Assembly (NCBI RefSeq): GCF_014843845.1
Contig: NZ_JHQS01000057.1
Coordinates: forward strand, 1 to 64,000
Source: Mesorhizobium amorphae
GTDB taxonomy: Bacteria > Pseudomonadota > Alphaproteobacteria > Rhizobiales > Rhizobiaceae
DNA: 64,000 nt
Direction: 5' to 3'
Below are positions 53,296-61,256 of this stretch, in pieces. How positions within the stretch are numbered: position 1 is the first letter of the stretch; each line of letters begins with the position of its first letter. The notes beneath the pieces were generated by a model. It did no database searches, had not been told where the DNA came from, and worked only from the letters and a program-made list of their open reading frames with translations. The position numbers were made by a program, and so were the translations under genes.

Positions 53296-54816
53296 CTATG
53301 AGGCGGGCATGTAAAGGTCGCTGTACCGGTCGCGCAGAAGGTTCTTCTGCACCTTTCCCATGGTGTTGCGCGGAAGGTCCTCGACGAAGATGACCCGTTT
53401 CGGCTGCTTGTAGCGCGCGAGGCGGGCGTGCAGCGCGTTGAGCACGGCCTTTTCGTCCAGCCTGGCGCCGGGCTCGAGGACCACTATCGCCGTCACGCCC
53501 TCACCGAAGTCGGGGTGCGCAACGCCGATCACCGCGCTCTCGGCGACGCCGCCGAGCTGGTCGATCTCGTTCTCGACCTCCTTCGGATAGATGTTGTAGC
53601 CGCCGGAAATCACCAGGTCCTTGCCGCGTCCGACGATATGGACATAGCCCGCCTCATCGATCTTGCCGAGGTCGCCGCTGATGAAATGACCGTCCCTGCT
53701 GAACTCCGCCGCCGTCTTTTCCGGCATCCGCCAGTAGCCTTTGAAAACGTTCGGGCCCTTGATCTCGATCATGCCGGTTTCGCCTGGTCCAAGCGCCTCG
53801 CCCGTGGCTGGATCGGTGACCCTCACCGACACGCCTGGGAGTGGAAGGCCGACTGTCCCGGCCCTTCGCTCGCCTTCATAAGGGTTTGAGGTATTCATGT
53901 TGGTCTCGGTCATCCCGTAGCGCTCGAGGATGGCGTGACCGGTGCGCTGCTCGAATGCGGCGTGTGTTTCGGCAAGCAGCGGCGCCGAGCCTGATATGAA
54001 AAGCCGCATATTGGCAACGGCGTCACGGTTAAGGCCCTCGTGCTGAAGCAGCCGCACATAGAACGTCGGCACGCCCATCATCAGCGTCGCGCGCGACATC
54101 AGAGGAAGGATTTCTTCCGGCTCGAACTTTGGCAGCAGAAACATCGAGGCGCCCGCGATGAGCGTGATATTAGTCGCCACGAAGAGCCCATGCGTGTGAA
54201 AGATCGGCAGCGCGTGGATCAGCCGGTCGGCTGTCGTCACGCACCAGCACTCGCGCAACGCAAGCGCATTGGACAACAGGTTGTCGTGCGTCAGCATTGC
54301 GCCCTTGGAACGGCCGGTGGTCCCCGATGTGTAGAGGATCGCAGCGAGATCGTCAGGCGCGCGCGCGGCGTCGAAGAAGTCGACAGACTCCTCCCTTGCC
54401 AGCTCCATCAGCGATCCGGCGCCGTCGGCATCGAGTGTTTCGACGATTGCGCCGTGGCGATGTGCGATCTTTTCGACTTCAGCCCGAGCCCTTGATGAGA
54501 CGACGACGAGCCGCGGTTCGGCGTCACCGATAAAATAATCGAGTTCGGCCAACGTGTAAGCGGTGTTCAACGGCAAATAGACCGCCCCGCAACGCACGCA
54601 TGCAAGGTAGAGCATCAGAGCCAGCGGGCTCTTGTCCACCTGGACTGCGACTCGGTCGCCAGGGCGAACACCAAGCACGTCGACCGCGCTGGCGATCTGT
54701 CCGGAGAGCCGCAGCGCATCTCCATAGGTCCAATGCCGACCATCGATGGTCTCGATGAAAATGGACTCGCCTGACTTGGCGGATGCTCGCATGGCGTCGA
54801 ACAGGTGATTGCTCAT
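53296..54816 (-). CDS. matB: Malonyl-CoA synthetase MatB
   Basis: 506 residues, the known MatB length. ANL motifs: AAILYTSGTTGRSKGAMLTH, YGMTETNMNTSNPYEGERRA (the RYGMTET-MNTSNPY block with Arg of GERRAG is a malonyl-CoA-synthetase hallmark), GYVHIVGRGKDLVISGGYNI, and the C-terminal Lys in LPRNTMGKVQKN. It converts malonate, CoA and ATP to malonyl-CoA. Sits 35 bases after matA. Confidence 0.95.
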   Translation of the reverse strand: MSNHLFDAMRASAKSGESIFIETIDGRHWTYGDALRLSGQIASAVDVLGVRPGDRVAVQVDKSPLALMLYLACVRCGAVYLPLNTAYTLAELDYFIGDAEPRLVVVSSRARAEVEKIAHRHGAIVETLDADGAGSLMELAREESVDFFDAARAPDDLAAILYTSGTTGRSKGAMLTHDNLLSNALALRECWCVTTADRLIHALPIFHTHGLFVATNITLIAGASMFLLPKFEPEEILPLMSRATLMMGVPTFYVRLLQHEGLNRDAVANMRLFISGSAPLLAETHAAFEQRTGHAILERYGMTETNMNTSNPYEGERRAGTVGLPLPGVSVRVTDPATGEALGPGETGMIEIKGPNVFKGYWRMPEKTAAEFSRDGHFISGDLGKIDEAGYVHIVGRGKDLVISGGYNIYPKEVENEIDQLGGVAESAVIGVAHPDFGEGVTAIVVLEPGARLDEKAVLNALHARLARYKQPKRVIFVEDLPRNTMGKVQKNLLRDRYSDLYMPAS

Positions 54817-54851
54817 TGAACTCCTCCCAATTGCTTATTAGGTCCTTCTGC

Positions 54852-56246
54852 CTAGGTTTTCTGCCTTTTGGTACGGCGTCGACGAACCGGGGCGCCGAGA
54901 CTGACGTCGGCCGAATCGGTTTCCGCCAGTTTCTTCACCTCCGGCGAGGCCGCGACCTCGCCATGTTGCGCCAAGGCTTCATGGTTCGCTTCGATGTCGT
55001 CCAACTTGTAAAGGTAGTTGACCATCAAGCCGTGGGACTGCCGCATCGCCTTGGCGGAGTGATCGGCGAGGAAGTTCAACCGTTCGAGGCGAGCGCCGTT
55101 GCCCAAATGAAAACGCGCCACAGGATCGACCGGCCGTCTGCCGGCGGCACGTTCCTTCACGAAATAGCGTGCAGCGAGCGGGAGGAGTACACCTTCGACG
55201 GCCCGCGCCTTCTGTGGATCATCCGCCCAACTCGGATCGTCCAGCAGGTCGAGCGTCTTGATCGCCTGGTCACCGAGGCGCGAATCCGTCGCCTTGCGCA
55301 GTTTTGCCAGCCAGCCGGCGAAAGCAGGAGCCGGCGACAGCGTCACGAAGGTCTTCAGACTTGGAAGCTCGCGGCGCAAATCCTCCACCACCTGCTTGAT
55401 GAGAAAATTCCCGAAAGAGATGCCGCGCAGTCCGTCCTGGCAGTTGGAAATCGAATAGAAGACAGCGGTGGTGGCCTCCTGGGCCGTGATCGGGGAACGG
55501 TTTTCGTCGAGCACATCCTCGATGGCGGAGGGAAGCGCCTTGGTCAGCGCAACCTCAACGAAGATCAGCGGATCGTCTGCGAGACGCGGGTGGAAAAACG
55601 CAAAGCACCTGCGGTCAGGTGGAGCTAGTCTCCGCCGCAGTTCCTCCCAGCCGGCGATCTCATGCACAGCCTCGTATCTGATGATCTTCTCCAGGATATC
55701 GGCTGGCGTCGACCAGTCGATCGGACGCAGGGTCAGGAAACCGCGATTGAACCAGGAGCTGAACAGGTGGGCGAAGTCGGCATCGACGGCACGAAACTGC
55801 TCCGTCGCATCCTTCATGGCTAACAGGCGCTCGCGCATCTCCACCAGTCTTGCCGTACCTTTGGGGGCCAGGTTGAGCCTGCGCACGAGTTCCTGGCGAC
55901 GCGGCTCGGCGGCTTGATGCAGTTCGATGACGGCATCCGAACTCCTGTCGCTGCGGTAGCGCTCGATGGCTTTGTCAAGCTTGGCGATGTCTGGGCCGAA
56001 CTGTTCGTGCAGCATACGCACGAAGTCTTGCTGACCGGCCGCGTCCAGTTGCGCCCAGCGCTGATGGATCTCGGCGGCCAATGCCATGCCCGAGGCTTCG
56101 CCCCGGCTCGACAGCAGCATGTCGCAGAGTTTTTCGATATTGGTCTCAGCTTGGACCGGCCCGCTGCGCGCGCCTACCGCAAGCAGCCTACGGCCGCGAT
56201 CGGTGATGCTTTGCACCATATCGCTGAAGAACGAGATGCCTTCCAT
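54852..56246 (-). CDS. matA: Malonyl-CoA decarboxylase MatA
   Basis: 464 residues. The start at 56246 is chosen because GGAGGG lies 8 bases upstream and the protein then has the family length. It carries the MCD catalytic domain, with VFYSISNCQDGLRGISFGNF then LIKQVVEDLRRELPSLKTFV and TLSPAPAFAGWL. Malonyl-CoA is decarboxylated to acetyl-CoA. First gene of the operon, divergent from matR. The Lys/Arg-rich C-terminus is normal. Confidence 0.95.
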   Translation of the reverse strand: MEGISFFSDMVQSITDRGRRLLAVGARSGPVQAETNIEKLCDMLLSSRGEASGMALAAEIHQRWAQLDAAGQQDFVRMLHEQFGPDIAKLDKAIERYRSDRSSDAVIELHQAAEPRRQELVRRLNLAPKGTARLVEMRERLLAMKDATEQFRAVDADFAHLFSSWFNRGFLTLRPIDWSTPADILEKIIRYEAVHEIAGWEELRRRLAPPDRRCFAFFHPRLADDPLIFVEVALTKALPSAIEDVLDENRSPITAQEATTAVFYSISNCQDGLRGISFGNFLIKQVVEDLRRELPSLKTFVTLSPAPAFAGWLAKLRKATDSRLGDQAIKTLDLLDDPSWADDPQKARAVEGVLLPLAARYFVKERAAGRRPVDPVARFHLGNGARLERLNFLADHSAKAMRQSHGLMVNYLYKLDDIEANHEALAQHGEVAASPEVKKLAETDSADVSLGAPVRRRRTKRQKT

Positions 56247-56398
56247 GTCGGAGTCCCTCCTGGCAACGTCGAATCGGCGCAAATAGGGCCGTCCGCGCGC
56301 TCTCGATGCTTGCTGTTGCTCGGATGCGTTCGCCCAATTGTGTGCGACTTGCCTAATGTGGTATCGTTGCTAAACATTCTTGTGCGCAAAGTCCAGCA

Positions 56399-56412
56399 TC
56401 TTGCATACAAGA
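56399..56412. promoter_or_regulatory. Probable MatR operator
   Basis: TCTTGCATACAAGA is an inverted repeat TCTTG-n4-CAAGA in the matA-matR intergenic region, 31 bases before the matR start. From memory it closely resembles the TCTTGTATAC-type site described for MatR of Rhizobium leguminosarum bv. trifolii. Confidence 0.65.
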
Positions 56413-56442
56413 ATTGACCTCTTGCATTGAAAGGGCCCAAAG

Positions 56443-57093
56443 ATGTCGGAGAATGTCGTTCAACGCCTGCGAGACGAGATCGAAAACAGCATAATCTCGA
56501 ACGACTTCGCCCCCGGTGCGCGGCTAGACGAGGTGCAATTGGCCACACGCTTCGGCGTGTCGAGAACGCCGGTGCGCGAGGCGCTGATGCAGTTGAATGC
56601 GATCGGGCTGGTGGAGATCCGGCCGCGCCGGGGTGCCGTGGTGATCGATCCGGGACCGCACCGCATTTTCGAAATGTTCGAGGTGATGGCGGAACTTGAA
56701 GGTTTGGCCGGTTCGCTGGCCGCGCGACGGTTCACCGATGCCGATCGCACAACCATCTTGGCCGCGCATGCAGATTGCGAGCGTTCGTCCTCGGCTGGCG
56801 ACAGCGACCTCTACTACTACGACAATGAACGCTTTCACAAAGCTATCTATGCTGCCAGCCACAGCGGTTTCCTCGCAGAGCAGTGCGTCGCACTGCATCG
56901 CCGTCTGCAGCCATACAGGCGTCTCCAGCTTCGCGTGCGCAACCGCGTTGCCACCTCGTTCGCTGAGCATGGCGCGATCGTGGAAGCAATCCTAGCCGGC
57001 GACGCGGAGCGGGCGCGCACGCTCCTGCGCCAGCATGTCAGTATCCAGGGCGAACGTTTCAGCGATCTTGTAGCGACGCTGGCGAGCAGATAG
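56443..57093 (+). CDS. matR: GntR-family regulator MatR of malonate metabolism
   Basis: 216 residues with AAGGG upstream. Winged helix (LATRFGVSRTPVREALMQLN then AIGLVEIRPRRGAVVI) and an FCD domain (YYDNERFHKAIYAASHSGFL, SFAEHGAIVEAILAGDAERA, LLRQHVSIQGERF) supplying His ligands. It sits divergent to matABC with the operator between. As in known mat loci it should repress matABC until malonate binds. Confidence 0.93.
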   Translation: MSENVVQRLRDEIENSIISNDFAPGARLDEVQLATRFGVSRTPVREALMQLNAIGLVEIRPRRGAVVIDPGPHRIFEMFEVMAELEGLAGSLAARRFTDADRTTILAAHADCERSSSAGDSDLYYYDNERFHKAIYAASHSGFLAEQCVALHRRLQPYRRLQLRVRNRVATSFAEHGAIVEAILAGDAERARTLLRQHVSIQGERFSDLVATLASR

Positions 57094-57249
57094 TCGATCG
57101 TCCGGTGGTTCCACAATGCAAGTTATCTGGCCCGCGCCCATCGCGGCGGGGCTGGCGTCGCCGACCGCTTCAAAACTTTTCGCCACGCCTTGCGAACTTT
57201 GGCTTCCCTGTCGAAAATTCCTGTCAGCAATCGCCCATCCGCGCGAGGC

Positions 57250-57426
57250 TTATCTTCTCTCATTGACCCTGCGGATCGCATCCATCACCGTTAGCGAAGT
57301 GGATGACGAGACTTTTGATTGCCCCTTCAGAACGCGGTGCACCGTGGCGACGCCGACGCTCGCCGCCGCGGCAATTTCCTTGATGGTTCCCAGCCGTTCG
57401 ATTCCGATCGCCGGTTCGTATGTCAT
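57250..57426 (-). pseudogene. LacI-family regulator, N-terminal remnant
   Basis: 58 residues containing the LacI DNA-binding head: LGTIKEIAAAASVGVATVHR then VLKGQSKVSS and VMDAIRRVNERR, ending in a stop where the ligand domain should begin. Interval 57094-57249 holds nothing else recognised. Confidence 0.6.
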
Positions 57427-57484
57427 GTCCAATTCTCCACGCCGCAATGAGAAACGGACGGCGGCGGCGGCCGCCGCCACCACG

Positions 57485-57790
57485 TCAGGTCTTGCGGCTC
57501 TTCTGGCGATAGACGTCGGCAATCACCGCGGCGATAATGATCAGGCCCTTGATGATCTCCTGATAGAAAGCATCGACGCGCAGGAAGGTGAAACCCGACA
57601 TCATCGTGCCGAGGATGATCGTGCCGATCACCGTGCCCGTGATGCGGCCGACGCCGCCGGTCAGCGAGGTGCCGCCGATCACCGCCGCGGCAATCGCGTC
57701 AAGTTCGTACATCACGCCCATTCCGGCCTGTGCAGTTTGCGCGCGACGCGGTGACGATGCCGGCGACGCCCGCGAGCAGACCCGCCAAAG
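57485..57790 (-). pseudogene. C-terminal remnant of an RbsC-type sugar ABC permease
   Basis: MGVMYELDAIAAAVIGGTSL then TGGVGRITGTVIGTIILGTM and IKGLIIIAAVIADVYRQK is the C-terminal region of ribose/inositol-type permeases. A one-base shift upstream gives GLLAGVAGIVTASRA, so the fragment starts near 57790 and is frameshifted. With the LacI remnant it marks a lost sugar-uptake locus. Confidence 0.75.
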
Positions 57791-58311
57791 GCGTTAAGTA
57801 CCAGCGTCACTCTGCTGAGTGATGCTGCCTCGATGGGACATTTGTTTGCAAAGCGAGACCTTGCCGGCTTGTACATTACTGGCGAGACTGGTCTCGACAA
57901 TATACCGCGTGGTAGCTTTTCACCGCCTTTTCGATCGCATCATGAGCGGTCGCATGGAACATGATCGCGAAATGCGGTGAGGCTGCGGAAGACATGAAAA
58001 TTGGCCCGCTGCCGGGGAAGGCAGCGGGCCCCATCAATCAAGGCTTGGCCGGAATAGGGTTATGGGCACAAGGGCATCCGGCCAGCATTTCCAACGAGGG
58101 GGAAAAACATTTGTTCCCGCGCCGACCGCATATATTAGCAACCCCTTGACTAAGCCTTCACTCGCGCCAGAATCTTCCGGATGGCGCGGGGAATAGGCGT
58201 AGGCGACGAGGTGGCGATCACGGCGACGGTGCGAAAAGCGCATCGACGATCGTGCCGTCCTTCACATTCCGACGTTCAATCATCCATGTTCGATTATCGA
58301 CGCGAAGGCCA
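57791..58311. other. Intergenic stretch, no gene seen
   Basis: No recognisable coding sequence. Contains short GC-rich inverted repeats (for example GCCCGCTGCC / GGCAGCGGGC, 58002-58011 and 58020-58029) that look like a terminator-type hairpin. Confidence 0.4.
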
Positions 58312-58482
58312 AGCCCGGCGACAAGATCAGGTTCGAGGGCAATGTCGTCTTTGTCGATGAGGAAACAGGTCGGGTGACGGTCAGGGTGCTTGGCGCCGTC
58401 ACGGTCGACATGAGCACGGTTGAACTGGTGTCGAAGCACCAGCCGCCAAAAGCGCCGGGCGCCGATGCGCGACAAGGCTGAC
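58312..58482 (+). pseudogene. Remnant of a small hypothetical protein
   Basis: AKPGDKIRFEGNVVFVDEET then GRVTVRVLGAVTVDMSTVEL and VSKHQPPKA is a compact beta-rich sequence with a stop at 58482 but no in-frame start nearby. An ATG about 27 bases upstream is in another frame, so a frameshift is likely. Similar short beta-barrel-like proteins exist in rhizobia; function unknown. Confidence 0.4.
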
Positions 58483-58487
58483 TAGTC

Positions 58488-58751
58488 CTATCGCCTCGCG
58501 TCCGGTGTCACGGCGCGGTTTGTGAAATGCAGGTTGCGATCAGGGCGGCCGGCATCGCGGCAGGGCTGGCAATGGAGCACCTTAATCAAGTCCCAGTGCA
58601 TGCAGCCGTAGTCATCGCCCAGGCGACGAGCCAGCGCCGCGACATCAAGCACGGCACTATGGCGGCAAGTCATACAATCGACCGACAGCCCCGTGCCGAT
58701 CGCGACTTTCTTGCCGAGCGTGTCCTCGACAAAGGGATATTTCATGGTCAT
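58488..58751 (-). CDS. Small Cys-rich (zinc-ribbon-like) hypothetical protein (87 aa)
   Basis: MTMKYPFVEDTLGKKVAIGT, then CMTCRHSAVLDVAALARRLG and LIKVLHCQPCRDAGRPDRNL. Two CxxC pairs about 30 residues apart suggest a bound zinc. The pattern is related to the decayed CxxC protein at 4063-4300. It looks like a genuine conserved rhizobial small protein; function unknown. Confidence 0.65.
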   Translation of the reverse strand: MTMKYPFVEDTLGKKVAIGTGLSVDCMTCRHSAVLDVAALARRLGDDYGCMHWDLIKVLHCQPCRDAGRPDRNLHFTNRAVTPDARR

Positions 58752-58803
58752 GGGAAAGGCGATCTCCGTTGAAGGGTCGCCGCAACGGAGAGGATTATAT
58801 TCC

Positions 58804-58826
58804 TAATTATATACTTGACGTACCAG
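58804..58826 (+). repeat. Left terminal inverted repeat of the IS1595 element
   Basis: 23 bases identical to the complement of 61234-61256. The element's left open frame (from 58769) reads through it. Confidence 0.9.
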
Positions 58827-58834
58827 GACCGAAA

Positions 58835-59029
58835 ATGTCTAATGATTTCCGACAGGCCGGCATTCAAACCGACATTACGCCAGCAATGCTTGATGCAGCA
58901 CTAGACGCCGTTATTCCCCTATCTGAGTTGACGGGGGAGATTGCGGCTCACGCAGTTCGTCCAGCAATTGAGATGGCACTTGCTGCGGCATTTCGGGTTC
59001 GCGCCCAAAATGAGTGTCCAGTTTCATAG
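58835..59029 (+). CDS. Passenger: small hypothetical protein (64 aa)
   Basis: Begins MSNDFRQAGIQTDITPAMLD just inside the left repeat, with AGGACC upstream. Acidic and helical (AALDAVIPLSELTGEIAAHA). It overlaps the 3' end of the opposite gene by about 119 bases, so one of the two ends may be misjudged. No family recognised. Confidence 0.4.
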   Translation: MSNDFRQAGIQTDITPAMLDAALDAVIPLSELTGEIAAHAVRPAIEMALAAAFRVRAQNECPVS

Positions 59030-59519
59030 CGAATTTCCAAAGGTCGCGATTTAGCTCTACCGCTTTGGTGTTCGCATCGTTGATTTCGTTTATTGTTGCG
59101 GGTGTGAAGCGGCGCAATTCATTGGTGAAGACTTGGTTTTTGTTGTCGAACGTGACGCCGCTCGCATCAACGATGCGAAGTTCCTCGTCGTAGTTGAACA
59201 TGGCGTGAGCAAAGAAGTTACGAGTTCTCGACAAGCCTTTGAACTTCGACACCAACGAAGCGAGTTCCACCTTAAGAGGGGCGTCTGCTATCTTGCCATT
59301 GCCCAAGGCGAGAATGAGATCCAGTCGGCCCATGGTGTTTTTATGAGAGTGGAATAGCGTGCTCGCGTCCTTCATGGTGGTGCCGACGAGACCATGAAGA
59401 ATGCGCAGGAATAGGCTCTCATTGTTCGCCCAATGGATGATTAATTGGCCTAGCAGCAGATAGATTGTAACGTTGTGATCCGCTTTGCCGAACACGTTGA
59501 TGGATTGCTTTCGAGCCAT
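58911..59519 (-). CDS. Passenger: protein with HEPN-type RNase motif (202 aa)
   Basis: The start at 59519 (MARKQSINVFGKADHNVTIY) is preferred because GGGGGA lies 8 bases upstream; an in-frame ATG at 59540 is less well placed. The protein is helical; FKGLSRTRNFFAHAMFNYDE at about residue 100 contains RNFFAH, the R-x4-H pattern of HEPN ribonucleases and nucleotide-binding HEPN proteins. A toxin-like or defence function is possible. The identification rests on this motif and the helical character only. Confidence 0.55.
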   Translation of the reverse strand: MARKQSINVFGKADHNVTIYLLLGQLIIHWANNESLFLRILHGLVGTTMKDASTLFHSHKNTMGRLDLILALGNGKIADAPLKVELASLVSKFKGLSRTRNFFAHAMFNYDEELRIVDASGVTFDNKNQVFTNELRRFTPATINEINDANTKAVELNRDLWKFAMKLDTHFGREPEMPQQVPSQLLDELREPQSPPSTQIGE

Positions 59520-59685
59520 GTCAAAATCCCCCAAAGACAAAGACCAGGAAAAGGGCGACGAGGTTTTGCGCCGCCTGTTGAAGACCCCTCCCGATCCAAA
59601 GACCGGGAAGGGAAAGGATGCGTCAAATGAAAAGAAAATTGGTACACCTAGTAGCCAAGCTACTCGGGGTAAGCATTCTCATTGA
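59518..59685 (+). CDS. Passenger: small basic protein (55 aa)
   Basis: MSKSPKDKDQEKGDEVLRRL then LKTPPDPKTGKGKDASNEKK. The LRRLL-x-TPP-x-P pattern is common in small conserved bacterial proteins of unknown role. Its ATG (59518-59520) overlaps the opposite gene's ATG within a single CATG, so the two starts are mutually exclusive for initiating ribosomes on opposite transcripts. Confidence 0.5.
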   Translation: MSKSPKDKDQEKGDEVLRRLLKTPPDPKTGKGKDASNEKKIGTPSSQATRGKHSH

Positions 59686-59711
59686 CGGAATAAGGTATGG
59701 CTGTTCCGAGC

Positions 59712-59993
59712 CTATCGGCCCGGTGGATTCGACGCCAGCCAACCATTTGTTCCGCCAATAGCGTTCGAATAGTAGTTATTTTTTGTAATTTCGGACACCA
59801 AGATCCGATCGTTGCTATCAACGAACGATTTCAAGTGATCGTGAAGCTCTTTGGCCGTGTTGTTTACGGCAACGAGCCACATGGAATATTGTGTCTTATG
59901 CCCGTTGAGGCGCTTGAGTTCGTCCCATAGAACTTCGTAGTCGAACGAATTGTCTTCGTTTCGAAGGTCGTAATTCACCGTGTAAGAAGTCAT
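59712..59993 (-). CDS. Passenger: Cas2/VapD-fold-like (SinR-type) protein (93 aa)
   Basis: MTSYTVNYDLRNEDNSFDYE starts with the beta strand and conserved Asp (YDLR) of Cas2-fold proteins, followed by LWDELKRLNGHKTQYSMWLV, then LHDHLKSFVDSNDRILVSEI. Spacing fits the compact ferredoxin-like fold used by Cas2, VapD and SinR-family proteins. AGGAAC lies 8 bases upstream. No cas1 or CRISPR repeats are present, so a stand-alone nuclease or toxin role is more likely than adaptation. Confidence 0.65.
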   Translation of the reverse strand: MTSYTVNYDLRNEDNSFDYEVLWDELKRLNGHKTQYSMWLVAVNNTAKELHDHLKSFVDSNDRILVSEITKNNYYSNAIGGTNGWLASNPPGR

Positions 59994-60013
59994 GTAAAAA
60001 GTTCCTGTGTGGG

Positions 60014-60086
60014 GCCACAGGACGGCTTGACGTAATCACCGGTAGGTTTAGTTTGGCGAATGTCATGTGCCTAGCCGTCCTGTGGC
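60014..60086. repeat. 14-bp inverted repeat upstream of the Cas2-like gene
   Basis: GCCACAGGACGGCT (60014-60027) and AGCCGTCCTGTGGC (60073-60086) are perfect complements separated by 45 bases, placed just before the Cas2-like start (59993) and beyond the transposase 3' end. It could be an RNA stem, an operator pair or a subterminal transposase site. Confidence 0.6.
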
Positions 60087-60097
60087 TTGGTTGCATC

Positions 60098-60129
60098 AAA
60101 CGGCGGTGACCGCGAATCACCGCCGTTTT
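60098..60129. terminator. Bidirectional terminator-like hairpin
   Basis: Stem AACGGCGGTGA / TCACCGCCGTT with a 7-base loop, followed by TTTTCAACTTT on the + strand. It lies between the transposase and passenger genes and would separate their transcription. Confidence 0.65.
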
Positions 60130-60236
60130 CAACTTTAAGGCTAAATCAACCGGAGAGTCTCCCGTTTGGGGTTTACCCACACGGTTTTTTGTTCTGTTTT
60201 CGTTTCATTAAGCGGAGGAGCTTTCTGGCCTTCTGC

Positions 60237-61196
60237 TTAGGCGTGACTGGCTTCACCAATCCGCCGATAGGTAAGGCGCTTATCGCGGGCCATGCGTAGC
60301 AAGTCGGCGGCGCGTTCTGCATCCGAGACTTTCAAAGCCGCGCGGCGATTGTAGCGGAAATCGAACTCAGCAAGGTAGCGGTGAAGGTGAGCCTCGCCGC
60401 AATGCTGGTAGACGCCGACCATGCCGCGCTTGAACACTGAGAACACGTTTTCAATCGTGTTGGTGTGGACGATGCGGTCGGCTTCGTAGCGAACGTATTC
60501 GCCGCCAGTGTGCTTCACAGTGGCATGGTCCGCGAACTCCTGTCCGGTGATCGGATAGAAGTTGGACTCGTCGGTCATGAGCGTTGATTTGCGGTCGGCA
60601 TTGCGGACCAGCACGTCACGGACAGACGCCTTCGTAGCGCGCTCGACATGGAAGGAACGGACGGAGCCGCCGCGCTCGACAAGCGCCACGATGGAACGCT
60701 TGGACGAATTGGCAGGCTTGCCGCGAATGGTGCGCTTCTTGATCGTGTCCTTCGGCCCGAAATAGGTCTCGTCGGCCTCGACAATCTTGCCTTCGCCGCC
60801 AAGCGGCCCAGACGACTTCACGTCTTCCTTCATGGCCTCGCGAATGCGGTGCGCCATGAACCAAGCGGTCTTGTAGGTGACGCCAAGCATACGGTGCAGC
60901 TGGTGCGCGCTCATGCCCTTCTTGGACGAGGCGTAGAGATGCGAAGCCAGCACCCACTTGTGCAGGCCGATCTTGGAGCGCTCAAAGACGGTGCCGACCG
61001 TGACAGAGAACGGCGCACGGCATTCGTTGCACTTGTAGACGCCGGGACGCGTGGACTTGCCCGCAAGCTTGGTAATGCGGTCAGGATTGGCATTGCCGCA
61101 ATGAGGGCAGAACGGACCGTGCGGCCAATGGATGGCTTCTAAGTGTTCGCGGGCCTTGTCGGCGTCGTGGTAAATTTCGTTGGTCAGATCGAACAT
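60237..61196 (-). CDS. IS1595-family transposase (ISXO2-like)
   Basis: 319 residues with AAGGAG 8 bases upstream. N-terminal zinc ribbon (GPFCPHCGNANPDRITKL then KCNECRAPFSVTVGTVFERS), followed by the DDE-like core: VEADETYFGPKDTIKKRTIR (first acidic residue), TLMTDESNFYPI (second), HTNTIENVFSVFKRGMVGVY (N/E of the family's DDN/DDE set). It appears full length and intact, so the element may be active. Confidence 0.92.
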   Translation of the reverse strand: MFDLTNEIYHDADKAREHLEAIHWPHGPFCPHCGNANPDRITKLAGKSTRPGVYKCNECRAPFSVTVGTVFERSKIGLHKWVLASHLYASSKKGMSAHQLHRMLGVTYKTAWFMAHRIREAMKEDVKSSGPLGGEGKIVEADETYFGPKDTIKKRTIRGKPANSSKRSIVALVERGGSVRSFHVERATKASVRDVLVRNADRKSTLMTDESNFYPITGQEFADHATVKHTGGEYVRYEADRIVHTNTIENVFSVFKRGMVGVYQHCGEAHLHRYLAEFDFRYNRRAALKVSDAERAADLLRMARDKRLTYRRIGEASHA

Positions 61197-61233
61197 TGCG
61201 GTAACTCCTTGGGTTTGTTATCGCAAATTCAGT

Positions 61234-61256
61234 CTGGTACGTCAAGTATATAATTA
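61234..61256 (-). repeat. Right terminal inverted repeat of the IS1595 element
   Basis: CTGGTACGTCAAGTATA and the following TAATTA form the complement of the left repeat. Confidence 0.9.

Larger units (their letters stand above)
58804..61256. mobile_element. IS1595-family (ISXO2-like) transposon with passenger genes
   Basis: Bounded by 23-bp perfect terminal inverted repeats (58804-58826, starting TAATTATATACTTGACG, and its complement at 61234-61256). It contains an IS1595-type transposase on the minus strand next to the right end and four small passenger genes. Length is 2453 bases, against about 1 kb for a simple member. Flanking 8-bp sequences just outside these repeats do not match, so no target duplication is evident. 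Confidence 0.85.

Noticed and set aside
59712..59993. CRISPR adaptation locus because of a Cas2-like protein
   Set aside because: No cas1, no effector genes and no direct-repeat array anywhere in the window; the protein is better viewed as a stand-alone Cas2/VapD-fold protein.
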